Assembly: GCA_004556345.1 (NCBI GenBank)
Contig: SFHQ01000008.1
Span: 22,712 to 86,711 of the forward strand
Length of the DNA stretch: 64,000 nt
Reading direction: 5' to 3'
Origin: Clostridiales bacterium
Lineage (GTDB): Bacteria > Bacillota > Clostridia > Oscillospirales > Oscillospiraceae
Shown here one piece after another: positions 1 through 7,720 of this stretch. The position numbers and the translations under genes were made by a program. The notes under the pieces are model-generated. The model did not search any database. It had not been told where the DNA came from and worked only from the letters and a program-made list of their open reading frames with translations. Each line of letters begins with the position of its first letter. Within the stretch, counting starts at the first letter, position 1.

Positions 1-2
1 GC

Positions 3-548
3 TACGACGCGCTGGTGCTGGACATCATGATGCCGGGGAAAGACGGCATCCAGGTCCTGAAAACAGCCCGCGCAGAGGGGGTCACCACGCCCGCCCTCTT
101 CCTCACGGCCAAGGCGGAGGTGGCCGACCGGGTGGCCGGGCTGGACGCCGGGGCGGACGATTATCTCCCCAAGCCCTTTGCCGCCAGCGAATTTCTGGCC
201 CGTGTCCGGGCGCTGGTGCGGCGCAGCAACGTCTACGCCCCCGCGCTGCTGACCGTGGGAAACACCACGCTGGACGGTGACCAATACATGCTGAAAGCGC
301 CTGCCGACACCGTGCGGCTGAACAACAAGGAGTACCAGCTCACGGAGCTGTTCTTCCGCCACCCGCGGCAGGTCTTTTCCTCCGCGCATCTCTTTGAAAA
401 GATCTGGGGCCTGGACAGCCAGGCGGAGATGGACGTGGTCTGGACCTACATCAGCTTCCTGCGCCGCAAGCTCAAGCAGATCGGGGCGGACGTGGAGATC
501 CGGACCATCCGCGGCGCGGGCTATGCCCTGGAGGAGATGCCATGCTGA
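3..548 (+). CDS. OmpR-family response regulator (5' end outside window)
   Basis: The reading frame is open from the first bases, so the gene starts before the window; 181 residues are visible. The receiver-domain phosphorylation motif LDIMMPGKDG is at the very start, followed by the conserved LTA and K (PKPF) of the receiver fold, then a winged-helix C-terminal domain ending in FLRRKLKQ and IRTIRGAGYAL, typical of OmpR/PhoB DNA-binding domains. It overlaps the next gene by 7 bases (542-548), so the two are translationally coupled and form a two-component system. The stimulus cannot be told from the sequence. The regulated genes are not identifiable here, since the genes downstream lie on the other strand. 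Confidence 0.95.
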   Translation, partial: YDALVLDIMMPGKDGIQVLKTARAEGVTTPALFLTAKAEVADRVAGLDAGADDYLPKPFAASEFLARVRALVRRSNVYAPALLTVGNTTLDGDQYMLKAPADTVRLNNKEYQLTELFFRHPRQVFSSAHLFEKIWGLDSQAEMDVVWTYISFLRRKLKQIGADVEIRTIRGAGYALEEMPC

Positions 549-1765
549 AGCAGATGCGCTGGCGCTTCATCGGCGCGGCGATGGCGGCCTTTACCGCCGT
601 GGTCCTGACCCTGCTGTGCTTCGTGAATCTCTGGAACTACCACAGCATGACCGACCAGCAGGACGAGGCACTCTCCCACCTGCTGGAGGTGGAGGACCAG
701 CGGACGCCCTTTCCCCGTGAGAAAGACGCCCCCCCCTTTGACGACTGGGCGCACTTCTCGCCGGAGGTGCAGTATTCCCTCCGCTTCTTCTCCGTCCACT
801 ATGACGCCGACGGCACCGTGCTCCGGGTGGATCAGGATCATGTCGCTTCCCTCTCGGAGGAGGATGCCAAAGCCTATGCAGACGCGGCCCTGGCCCACCA
901 GAAGGCCCAGGGCTATGAGAGCGGCTACCGCTATCTGGTCCACACGACGGACCAGGAGACGGTGGTCCTCTTCCTCAACTCGGAGCGGGAGCTGCAGCGG
1001 ATGCACTCCCTGCTTTGGATCACGCTGGTCATTGCCGGGGTCTGTCTGGTGGTGGTGTTTGTTCTGGTGGTCCTCTTGTCCCGGCGGGCCATCCTGCCGT
1101 ACCTGAAAAACATGGAGGCCCAGAAGCAGTTCATCACCAACGCCAGCCATGAGCTGAAAACGCCCCTGACCGCCATCGCCACCAGCGCGGACGTGCTGGC
1201 CATGGAGCACGGCGACGACGAGTGGGTCCGCAACATCCAGGCCCAGGCGGCGCGGTTGGCCAAGCTCATCACCAATCTCGTCACCCTCTCCCGCCTGGAT
1301 GAGGAAAACCCCTTTCCCGCGCGTGCGTCGTTTTCCCTCAGCGATGCGCTTTGGGAGATCAGCGAGCCGTTTGTCTCGCTGTCCCAAGCAAAGGGAAAGA
1401 CATATACGCAGGAGATCGCAGACGGGCTGACCGTGGTCGGGGACCGGACCGCCATCCAGCAGATGGTTTCGATCCTGCTGGACAACGCCCTCAAGTATTC
1501 CCCCGACGGCGGGTGCATTGCCCTGACCGCCCGGCGCAGCGGGAAGCGCACGGAGCTTACCGTCTCCAACACCGTGGACACCGACCAGCCGACCGACACC
1601 GACCGCCTCTTCGACCGCTTCTATCGGGCGGACGAGTCCCACTCCCATGCCGTGAGCGGGACGGGCATCGGGCTGTCCATTGCCAAGGCCACGGTGGAGG
1701 CCCACGGCGGGAAGATCTTTGCCCGGCAGGCAGCGCATCAGCTCGTGTTTTATGTGGTCCTATAA
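542..1765 (+). CDS. Sensor histidine kinase
   Basis: 407 residues. One N-terminal membrane helix (about 8-28), an extracytoplasmic sensor region (about 30-155) with no recognised fold, a second helix (about 157-181), then a HisKA domain with the phospho-acceptor in ASHELKTPL (His about 203) and a HATPase domain with N box LLDNALKYS, F box LFDRFYRAD and G box GTGIGLSIAKA. This is a complete, ordinary class I kinase that should phosphorylate the regulator it overlaps. A strong hairpin terminator follows the stop codon directly, so the pair ends its operon here. Confidence 0.95.
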   Translation: MLKQMRWRFIGAAMAAFTAVVLTLLCFVNLWNYHSMTDQQDEALSHLLEVEDQRTPFPREKDAPPFDDWAHFSPEVQYSLRFFSVHYDADGTVLRVDQDHVASLSEEDAKAYADAALAHQKAQGYESGYRYLVHTTDQETVVLFLNSERELQRMHSLLWITLVIAGVCLVVVFVLVVLLSRRAILPYLKNMEAQKQFITNASHELKTPLTAIATSADVLAMEHGDDEWVRNIQAQAARLAKLITNLVTLSRLDEENPFPARASFSLSDALWEISEPFVSLSQAKGKTYTQEIADGLTVVGDRTAIQQMVSILLDNALKYSPDGGCIALTARRSGKRTELTVSNTVDTDQPTDTDRLFDRFYRADESHSHAVSGTGIGLSIAKATVEAHGGKIFARQAAHQLVFYVVL

Positions 1766-1773
1766 AAAGCAGA

Positions 1774-1803
1774 AGAGAGCGGCCGGTCGGCCGCTCTCTT
1801 TGC
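1774..1803 (+). terminator. Intrinsic terminator of the two-component operon
   Basis: An 11-bp perfect inverted repeat (GAGAGCGGCCG, 2-base loop, CGGCCGCTCTC) is followed by a short T run. It lies between two convergent operons and may also stop transcripts of the amino acid importer arriving from the minus strand. Confidence 0.8.
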
Positions 1804-1837
1804 GTTGGTACAGGTTACGTCTGTATCCGTATCAAAT

Positions 1838-2623
1838 TCAGTCCCCGTTGAACTTGTCCAAAAACTGCTTGGTGCGCTCCTGCTGGGGGTGGTAAAAGAC
1901 CGCTTCGGGGCTGCCCTGCTCCACCACCACGCCGCCGTCCATGAAGAGGACCTGATCGGCCACGTCGCGGGCGAAGCTCATCTCGTGGGTGACGATGATC
2001 ATGGTGGTGTGCTGCTCGGCAAGGCCCCGGATGACCTTCAGGACCTCTCCCGTCAGCTCCGGGTCCAGGGCGGAGGTCGGCTCGTCGAAGCAGAGGATGT
2101 CCGGGTGCAGGGCCAGGGCGCGGGCGATGGCCACCCGCTGCTGCTGGCCGCCGGAGAGCTGGTGCGGGTAATGCCCGGCCCGCTCCTTCAGGCCCATCTT
2201 TTCCAGCAGGGCCATACCCTCGGCGTCAATGGCGGCGAGGATCTTTTTCTTGTTGGCCTTGAAGTCCGGGCGCTCCTTGGCCATGAGCCGCTCGGCCAGG
2301 GTCACGTTTTCCAGGGCGGTGTACTGGGGGAAGAGGTTGAAACTCTGGAAGACCAGGCCGAAGTGCAGGCGCTTGCGGCGGATCTCCTTCTCCTGCTGGG
2401 TGGCGGGGTCGGCGGCGTCGAAGAGGGTCTCCCCCCGGACGACGATGCGGCCGGTGTTGGGGGTCTCCAGGAAGTTCAGGCAGCGCAGGAGGGTGGTCTT
2501 GCCGCTGCCGGAGGAGCCGATGATGGCCAGGACCTGGCCCTCGTCCAGAGAGAAGTTGATGTCTTTCAGGACCTTGGTGGCCCCGAAGTTTTTTTCAATG
2601 TGCTGTACGTCTAAGATCGACAT
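1838..2623 (-). CDS. Polar amino acid ABC importer, ATP-binding subunit
   Basis: 261 residues, the usual length for GlnQ/HisP-type ATPases. Walker A GSSGSGKTTLLR, Q-loop LVFQSFNLFPQ, signature LSGGQQQRVAIARAL, Walker B ILCFDEPTSALDPE and the switch His in IIVTHEM are all intact. It is the last gene of a three-gene unit (binding protein, permease, ATPase) read leftward and begins 13 bases after the permease stop. The FQSFNLFP and SALDPE forms are typical of the polar amino acid uptake family; the actual substrate is not readable from this subunit. Confidence 0.95.
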   Translation of the reverse strand: MSILDVQHIEKNFGATKVLKDINFSLDEGQVLAIIGSSGSGKTTLLRCLNFLETPNTGRIVVRGETLFDAADPATQQEKEIRRKRLHFGLVFQSFNLFPQYTALENVTLAERLMAKERPDFKANKKKILAAIDAEGMALLEKMGLKERAGHYPHQLSGGQQQRVAIARALALHPDILCFDEPTSALDPELTGEVLKVIRGLAEQHTTMIIVTHEMSFARDVADQVLFMDGGVVVEQGSPEAVFYHPQQERTKQFLDKFNGD

Positions 2624-2636
2624 GAGACAGACCCCC

Positions 2637-3293
2637 TTAGCGGAAGTAGCTGAGCTTGCGCTCGATGAGGTTGAAGACGATGGTCAGGATACCCACGAAG
2701 ACCAGGTAAAACAGGCCCGTGTAGAACAGCGGCCAGATGATACCGGCGGACTTCATGTAGGACTCACCGGCCTTGATCAGCTCGGTGATGGCAATGATGC
2801 GGGCCAGAGAGGTGTCCTTGACCAGGGTGATGATCTCGTTGGACATGGGGGGCACGATGCGCTTGATCATCTGCAGGAGCGTGACCTTGAAGAAGATCTG
2901 GGACTTGGTGAAGCCCAGGACCTCGGCGGCCTCCCGCTGGCCCACGGGGACGCCCTGGATCCCGCCCCGGTAGATGACGGAGAAGTAGCAGGAGTAGTTG
3001 ATGACGAAGGCAATGACGCAGGCCGTCATGCGCCCGCTGCTGCCGCCGCCCCAGATGTTGGAGTCCAGCCAGAGGCCGGGGCCGTAATAGATGATGATGA
3101 GCTGGAGCATCAGGGGGGTGCCCCGGATGATCCAGACGATCACGTCGACAACGGCCTTGAGGGGCCGCCATTTGCTCATGGAGCCAAAGGCGATCACCAG
3201 GCCCAGCGGTAGGCCGAAGAGCAGGGTCAGCGCAAACAGCTGCGTGGCCGTGCCTAAGCCGCTGATCAAAGATTGGGTTACTGTCCAGAACAT
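2637..3293 (-). CDS. Polar amino acid ABC importer, membrane permease
   Basis: 218 residues with about five hydrophobic helices, as in HisM/GlnP permeases. The cytoplasmic EAA loop that contacts the ATPase is visible as EAAEVLGFTKSQIFFKVTL. It sits between the binding protein (118 bases upstream) and the ATPase (13 bases downstream) on the same strand. A single permease gene suggests a homodimeric membrane pore. The N-terminal TATQLFALTLLFGLPLGL matches the family consensus. Confidence 0.93.
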   Translation of the reverse strand: MFWTVTQSLISGLGTATQLFALTLLFGLPLGLVIAFGSMSKWRPLKAVVDVIVWIIRGTPLMLQLIIIYYGPGLWLDSNIWGGGSSGRMTACVIAFVINYSCYFSVIYRGGIQGVPVGQREAAEVLGFTKSQIFFKVTLLQMIKRIVPPMSNEIITLVKDTSLARIIAITELIKAGESYMKSAGIIWPLFYTGLFYLVFVGILTIVFNLIERKLSYFR

Positions 3294-3411
3294 GGAACAC
3301 GCTCCTCACGTTGGTTGTACTTGCTTTCTCAAAAAGCCGCCCAAAGGCAGAGGGGCAACGCCCTCTGCCTTTGGGATGATGATTCGGTTCAAATGGCCGG
3401 GTGGGGCAGGC

Positions 3412-4272
3412 TTACTCCGCAGCCTTGGTCACGACCACCTGGGCGTTGTTGAAGTAGGGGTTGGTGCACTCCATGGAGTTCTTGACCTCGTCGGTGAGGG
3501 TCATGCCGTTCCAGACCACGTCGATGGACTTGGAGTCCAGCTCCATGATCTTGTTGTCCCAGTTGATGACGGTGAACTCGATGTCCACGCCCAGCTTCTC
3601 GGCCACCAGCTTGGCCATGTCGGCGTCGAAGCCGATCCAGTTGCCGCTGGCGTCCTTGTAGTCCATCGGCTCGAACTCGGTGATGCCCACGACCAGCTTG
3701 CCCTTGTTCTGGATGTAAGCCACGTCGCCGTCGGTGGGGACGGTGTAGCTGGCGTCGGGGGCGGCCTGCTCGACCATGGCGTCGGCCAGCTTGTAGGTGT
3801 CGGCGACCTTCTTCATGGAGCCGTCGGCGTAGGTCTCGGCCAGGACGTTGTTGATGAAGGCGGCCAGGTCAGAGCCCTTGCGGCAGCCGATGCCGTACTC
3901 CTCGGTGGTGAGCTTCTGCTCTGCGTCGTAGGTCAGGTCGGGGTAGCTGGTGCCTTCGCCGGTCATGGCGGTGGCCATGAGCAGGTCGACGATGGCGGCG
4001 TCGGAGGTGCCGGCCTCGACCTCCATCAGGGCGTCGGCCTGGGCGGCCACGGAGTTGATCTCCCAGCCCTTTTCCTTGGCGGCGGCCTCGCCGGCGCTGC
4101 CGGTCTCGACGGCGTAGATCATGTCGGCGTTGGCATCGGTCTTGGTGTCGTTGGTGTCCGTGGCGGCGGTGTCGCCGTTCGTGTCAGCGGTGTCGTTGGA
4201 CTGCCCGCCGCAGGCGGCCAGCAGGGTCACGCACATCGTCGCGGCCAGCAGGATAGCAAGTAACTTTTTCAT
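3412..4272 (-). CDS. Amino acid-binding lipoprotein with circularly permuted SBP family 3 fold
   Basis: 286 residues. A lipoprotein signal (LLAAC, lipidated Cys 21) and a Thr/Asp/Asn-rich tether (22-50) precede the binding domain. The two halves of the family 3 fold are in swapped order. Residues 51-165 correspond to the normal second half (hinge to C-terminus: AVETGSAGEAAAKEKGW, DAAIVD, EEYGIGCRKGSDL, ADGSMKKVADTY). Residues 190-283 correspond to the normal first half (KGKLVVGITEFEPMDY, WIGFDADMAKLVAEKLGV, DVVWNGMTLTDE, NPYFNNAQVVVTK). A linker of about 25 residues joins the old C- and N-termini. Cognate permease and ATPase follow, so it is probably functional. The alignment is by eye against GlnH-type proteins. 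Confidence 0.9.
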   Translation of the reverse strand: MKKLLAILLAATMCVTLLAACGGQSNDTADTNGDTAATDTNDTKTDANADMIYAVETGSAGEAAAKEKGWEINSVAAQADALMEVEAGTSDAAIVDLLMATAMTGEGTSYPDLTYDAEQKLTTEEYGIGCRKGSDLAAFINNVLAETYADGSMKKVADTYKLADAMVEQAAPDASYTVPTDGDVAYIQNKGKLVVGITEFEPMDYKDASGNWIGFDADMAKLVAEKLGVDIEFTVINWDNKIMELDSKSIDVVWNGMTLTDEVKNSMECTNPYFNNAQVVVTKAAE

Positions 4273-4368
4273 GGTGTACAGCGCTCCGTTTCATTTCAAA
4301 TTTTTCTGGGGTCCCCACGACAGGGCCAGCAAGAGTTTTTTAGCACTCTATCGTGGTAAAGCACTAAT

Positions 4369-4396
4369 AGAATACCATACCGGAACAAAAAAGCAA
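4369..4396 (-). promoter_or_regulatory. Possible promoter of the amino acid importer
   Basis: On the minus strand TTGCTT is followed after 16 bases by TATTCT, about 100 bases upstream of the binding-protein start. The -35 overlaps the T run of the preceding terminator, so the match may be partly fortuitous. Confidence 0.4.
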
Positions 4397-4426
4397 GCCC
4401 CTGGGCGCATTTTTCCCAGGGGCTTG
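4385..4426 (-). terminator. Intrinsic terminator after the M20 deacetylase gene
   Basis: A 12-bp inverted repeat (CAAGCCCCTGGG / CCCAGGGGCTTG) is followed on the minus strand by a run of six T. It separates the deacetylase gene from the amino acid importer downstream on the same strand. Confidence 0.85.
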
Positions 4427-4468
4427 GACAATTTAGGCGTTTTTCACAAAACCGACCGGAGGCGGGGC

Positions 4469-5557
4469 TCAGAGCTTCGCCGCGATCTCCTTCCAGAAGT
4501 CCGCCCCCACGGTCAGGATCGACTCGTCAAAGGTGAAGTCATCCGCGTGCAGCGCCGGGGCCGGGCCGCAGCCCAGGAAGAAGAACAGGGCGGGCAAATG
4601 CCGCTGGTACCAGGAGAAGTCCTCGGAAATCATCACGGGCTTGTCCAGGATCTCAAAGTCCACCCCGGCGTTGCGCACCCGGTCAAACAGCTCGTCGGGG
4701 TTCCAGACGGCGGGGTAGCCGTCGTTGGCGTGGACGTCCACGGTACAGCCGGTCTCCTTCTCGATGTCCCGGCCAATGGCCCGCAGGCCCTCTTGCAGAC
4801 CGAAGAAGACCTCGTCCTGAAAGGCCCGGAGACTGCCCAGCAACACCGTCTTGCCGCTGACGGCATTGCGCACCGTGCCACTCTCCATGCGGCCGAATTT
4901 CAGCAGACGATAAATATCGGGGGAGAGTTCTTTCTCCAGTGCCACGGCCCTGCGGTAAAACTCGACCCCGGCAGCCAGGGCGTCCAGCCCCTCCTCCGCC
5001 TTGGCAATGTGGCTGGACCGGCCCGTGATGGTCACGGAGACCTCGCAGGAGCGGCTCATCATCTCCTTCTTCCGGGAGGCCACCACCCCAGCGGGCAGGG
5101 CAGGCCAGAGATGCAGGCCAAAGAGACAGGTCACGTTGTATTGCTCAAAGACCCCGCTCTGGCACAGGTCCTTGGCTCCCCCCGTCGTCTCCTCGGCGGG
5201 CTGGAAGATCAATAAGACATTATGCTTTAAGTCTTTCTGCTTATCCAGCCAAACGGCCAGGTCCAGGACCATGGACATGTGCCCATCGTGCCCGCAGGCG
5301 TGCATCTTGCCGGGGTGGGTGGAGGCAAAGGGCAGACCGGTCTGCTCCTGGATGGGGAGCGCATCGGCGTCACTGCGGAAGGCAATAGCATCGGCCTTCC
5401 CAAAGTCAAAAAAGGCGCACAGGGCGCCGGGGATGGGCGAAAACAGGGCACAGCCCAGAGGCTCCAGCACGCTGCGTAAGTAGGCCAGCGTCTCCGGCAG
5501 GTCCCGGTCCAGCTCCGGGATGCGGTGCAGCGCCCGGCGATATTCGATCACTTGCAT
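4469..5557 (-). CDS. M20 family metallo-amidohydrolase, probable N-acetyl-diaminopimelate deacetylase
   Basis: 362 residues from the ATG at 5557, which has a GAGGTGA ribosome site just upstream; an in-frame ATG 19 codons earlier lacks one. M20D metal-site motifs are visible: RSDADALP, HACGHDGHM, FQPAEETTGG, GLHLWP and the late EDFSWY. The family hydrolyses N-acyl amino acids using a di-metal centre. It is divergent from dapH, whose product is N-acetylated tetrahydrodipicolinate, and in Bacillus the neighbour of dapH is the N-acetyl-diaminopimelate deacetylase. That makes this the best functional guess, but hippurate or indole-acetyl amino acid hydrolases have the same motifs. Confidence 0.85.
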   Translation of the reverse strand: MQVIEYRRALHRIPELDRDLPETLAYLRSVLEPLGCALFSPIPGALCAFFDFGKADAIAFRSDADALPIQEQTGLPFASTHPGKMHACGHDGHMSMVLDLAVWLDKQKDLKHNVLLIFQPAEETTGGAKDLCQSGVFEQYNVTCLFGLHLWPALPAGVVASRKKEMMSRSCEVSVTITGRSSHIAKAEEGLDALAAGVEFYRRAVALEKELSPDIYRLLKFGRMESGTVRNAVSGKTVLLGSLRAFQDEVFFGLQEGLRAIGRDIEKETGCTVDVHANDGYPAVWNPDELFDRVRNAGVDFEILDKPVMISEDFSWYQRHLPALFFFLGCGPAPALHADDFTFDESILTVGADFWKEIAAKL

Positions 5558-5581
5558 AACAATCACCTCAATAAAAATCGC

Positions 5582-5610
5582 TTGCGACAGAAGAAAAAAG
5601 GTGTTATAGT
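5582..5610 (+). promoter_or_regulatory. Promoter of dapH
   Basis: TTGCGA, 17-base spacer, TATAGT, located about 50 bases before the dapH start in the divergent spacer. Spacing is ideal for the housekeeping sigma factor. Confidence 0.75.
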
Positions 5611-5658
5611 ACACCCATGTACTAGGAAAAATCGACCCCCAAAGGAGGATCTGAACCC

Positions 5659-6354
5659 ATGAACGCCCAGGAGATCATCGAACGCATCCGCACCGCCGAG
5701 AAGAAGACCCCGGTCAAGGTCTACCTGACCGAGAAGGCCCCCATCGACTTCCCCAACGCCACCGTTTTCCCCTGCGGGGAGACGAAGCTCGTCTTCGGGG
5801 ACTGGAAGGACATCCAGCCCGTCTTAGACGCGAACAAGGACAACATCGCCCAGCTGGTCATTGAGAACGACAGCCGCAACTCTGCCATCCCCCTGTTGGA
5901 CAAGAAGAACATCAACGCCCGCATCGAGCCGGGTGCCATTCTCCGCGAGCAGGTGGAGATCGGTGACAACGCCGTCATCATGATGGGTGCCGTCATCAAC
6001 ATCGGTGCCGTCATCGGGGCCGGTTCCATGATCGACATGGGTGCCGTGCTGGGCGGCCGGGCCATCGTGGGCAAGAACTGCCACATCGGGGCCGGCACCG
6101 TCCTGGCCGGGGTCGTCGAGCCTGCCAGCGCCGTGCCCGTCATCATCGAGGATGATGTCGTCATCGGGGCCAACGCCGTGGTCCTGGAGGGCTGCCGCGT
6201 GGGTAAGGGTGCCGTCGTCGCCGCCGGTGCCGTGGTCGTCAGCGACGTGGAGCCCAACACCGTGGTCGCCGGCATCCCCGCCAAAGTCCTCAAGGGCAAG
6301 GACGGCAAGACCGCCGAAAAGACCGCCCTCGTCGACGCCCTGCGCGAGCTGTAA
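5659..6354 (+). CDS. dapH: 2,3,4,5-tetrahydropyridine-2,6-dicarboxylate N-acetyltransferase
   Basis: 231 residues. It transfers acetyl from acetyl-CoA to tetrahydrodipicolinate in the acetylase branch of lysine and diaminopimelate synthesis, in the cytoplasm. The N-terminal 90 residues match the DapH-specific cap (MNAQEIIERIRTAEKKTPVKVY). The rest is a left-handed beta helix of hexapeptide repeats (AVIMMGAVINIGAVIGAGSMIDMGAVLGGRA in part), ending with NTVVAGIPAKVLKGK. The ribosome site AAAGGAGG stands 9 bases before the ATG. It has its own promoter and terminator. dapF lies 4.6 kb away, so the window carries several steps of the pathway, not in one operon. Confidence 0.95.
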   Translation: MNAQEIIERIRTAEKKTPVKVYLTEKAPIDFPNATVFPCGETKLVFGDWKDIQPVLDANKDNIAQLVIENDSRNSAIPLLDKKNINARIEPGAILREQVEIGDNAVIMMGAVINIGAVIGAGSMIDMGAVLGGRAIVGKNCHIGAGTVLAGVVEPASAVPVIIEDDVVIGANAVVLEGCRVGKGAVVAAGAVVVSDVEPNTVVAGIPAKVLKGKDGKTAEKTALVDALREL

Positions 6355-6425
6355 CTCAAGAATTTTGCGGGCTCCACAACCCCTACCCGACTTCACAGGG
6401 GGCCGCAACCCCCTATATAAATTTC

Positions 6426-6452
6426 GTAGGGGCCGCAGACCCCTGCGGCCCT
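6426..6452 (+). repeat. Solo copy of the 28-bp palindromic repeat (left form)
   Basis: A single left end (GTAGGGGCCGCAGACCCCTG and onward) of the 105-bp element found at 23.2-24.4 kb, here just after dapH. A degenerate partial copy (GGGGCCGCAACCCCC) lies about 30 bases upstream. Confidence 0.85.
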
Positions 6453-7720
6453 CAGGCTCTCCCATCCCGGAGAGCCTGTTTTTTATCCCCCACCGGCAGC
6501 CAGATCTCCCCCCGAAACCTTGTCCCGTCCGAAAAAACCGCCCGTCCCCCATGCGCCTGTGCGATTTGGGAAACCAGCTTCCGCCCCGTCCCATGGGGCG
6601 CACCGCCGTCTTGGTCAGAGGGCTGGGCCTGGGCCTGGCCGGTCTGGTTTTCGACCCAGAGAACGCAGGTGGGGGATGGCGGGCCGCAGGGGTCTGCGGC
6701 CCCGACGGAGTTGGTCACACCCAGACAGATCACACTGCCGGGCGGGGCGTGGCGGGCGGCGTTGAGCAGTAAGTTGTTGAGCGCACGGCGCAGGAGAAAG
6801 GCATCCGCCTCTATCCTTGGCAGAGGCGCTTTCGGCAGACGCAGGTCTAAGTCTACCTCATGTTCCAGGCCGCTGTTCAAAAAGTCTGCCGCCGTCTGGC
6901 GTAAGAACGGGGCCAGCTCCAACGGCGCTTTCCGGAGCGCCTGCATCTCACAATCCAAGCGCATGGTCAGGTTCAAATCATTCACCAGATCTCGAATCGT
7001 CTGGCTCTGGCGGCGGATGATGGCCGCCTGCTTTCTAGCTTGCTCCGGCAAGGCAGGGTTCTCCTCCAACTGCCCCGCGTAGCCCATGACCATGCTCAGC
7101 GGCGTGCGGATGTCGTGGGACACCCCGCTGATCCAGTTCGACCTTGCCTCATCCCGCCCCCGCTGTTCCCGGCGGAACTGCCGCCGCAGGAGCAGACCAG
7201 CCAGGGCCAGCACGCAAAACAGCGCCAGGAAAAACATCCCCATCAGCCAGCCGGGGAGCCAGGCCATGAAGCGCTGGGAAAATTCCACGCTGTATTTCCA
7301 AAGGCTCCCCTTCTCCTGTCCTGCCAGCAATAGCCCATCCCCTCGCGCCAGGCTTTGCACGGGGTAATCCATCAGGTACCAACGGGAAAAGCTCGCCACC
7401 TGGCCGAGGGTGTAGTGGGTGGGCAGCTCGTCGGGCTTGTTCCACTGCCAGACGACGTTTCCATCGGCATCTAAGAGCAGCATCCACGCGGCGGCGTCCT
7501 GGGGCAGATCGAAGTTTTGGAGCGTATAGCTCCCGTCCGCCTCCTGCGTCAGGGCTTGGGACACGTCCCGCAAGGCTCCCAGGCTGGAGGCCTGCCCCTC
7601 GCCCGTCTGCCAGGCCAGAAGCACAATGCCCCCCAGAAACACCAGCACCGTCACCCCCACGGACAGGGCCAGCAGGCCCGCCCAGCGCCCCAGGTTTTGG
7701 AGCTTCCATGGCGTTCTCAT
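6452..7720 (-). CDS. Sensor histidine kinase of the exporter-linked two-component system
   Basis: 422 residues. N-terminal membrane helix (about 15-37), an external region, a second helix (about 160-185), HisKA with GVSHDIRTPLSM, and a HATPase domain with NDLNLTMRL and NNLLLNAARHAPPGSV. Between GVTN and CVLWVENQTG lies a stretch reading SVGAADPCGPPSPT, encoded by a solo copy of the 28-bp dispersed repeat (6679-6706), so a repeat has been accommodated in frame. The region after it lacks a clear F box but keeps HGTGRKLVSQIAQAHGG as G box. Its start overlaps the regulator stop by 4 bases. It likely senses a cell-wall-active compound, judging from the divergent exporter operon. Confidence 0.9.
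   Translation of the reverse strand: MRTPWKLQNLGRWAGLLALSVGVTVLVFLGGIVLLAWQTGEGQASSLGALRDVSQALTQEADGSYTLQNFDLPQDAAAWMLLLDADGNVVWQWNKPDELPTHYTLGQVASFSRWYLMDYPVQSLARGDGLLLAGQEKGSLWKYSVEFSQRFMAWLPGWLMGMFFLALFCVLALAGLLLRRQFRREQRGRDEARSNWISGVSHDIRTPLSMVMGYAGQLEENPALPEQARKQAAIIRRQSQTIRDLVNDLNLTMRLDCEMQALRKAPLELAPFLRQTAADFLNSGLEHEVDLDLRLPKAPLPRIEADAFLLRRALNNLLLNAARHAPPGSVICLGVTNSVGAADPCGPPSPTCVLWVENQTGQAQAQPSDQDGGAPHGTGRKLVSQIAQAHGGRAVFSDGTRFRGEIWLPVGDKKQALRDGRA
6453..6485 (+). terminator. Intrinsic terminator of dapH
   Basis: Perfect 10-bp inverted repeat CAGGCTCTCC / GGAGAGCCTG with a 6-base loop, followed by TTTTTT. The hairpin lies inside the last codons of the convergent kinase gene (stop at 6452), so the C-terminal residues of that kinase are encoded by terminator sequence. 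Confidence 0.9.
6679..6706 (+). repeat. Solo 28-bp repeat inside the kinase gene
   Basis: GCGGGCCGCAGGGGTCTGCG and onward, matching the right terminal repeat of the 105-bp element except for two bases. It is entirely within the HATPase coding region of the kinase and is read in frame. Confidence 0.85.

Noticed and set aside
4321..4380. A possible T-box or other riboswitch before the amino acid importer
   Set aside because: Only about 100 bases of leader with no T-box motif (no AGGGTGG) and no terminator after the promoter.
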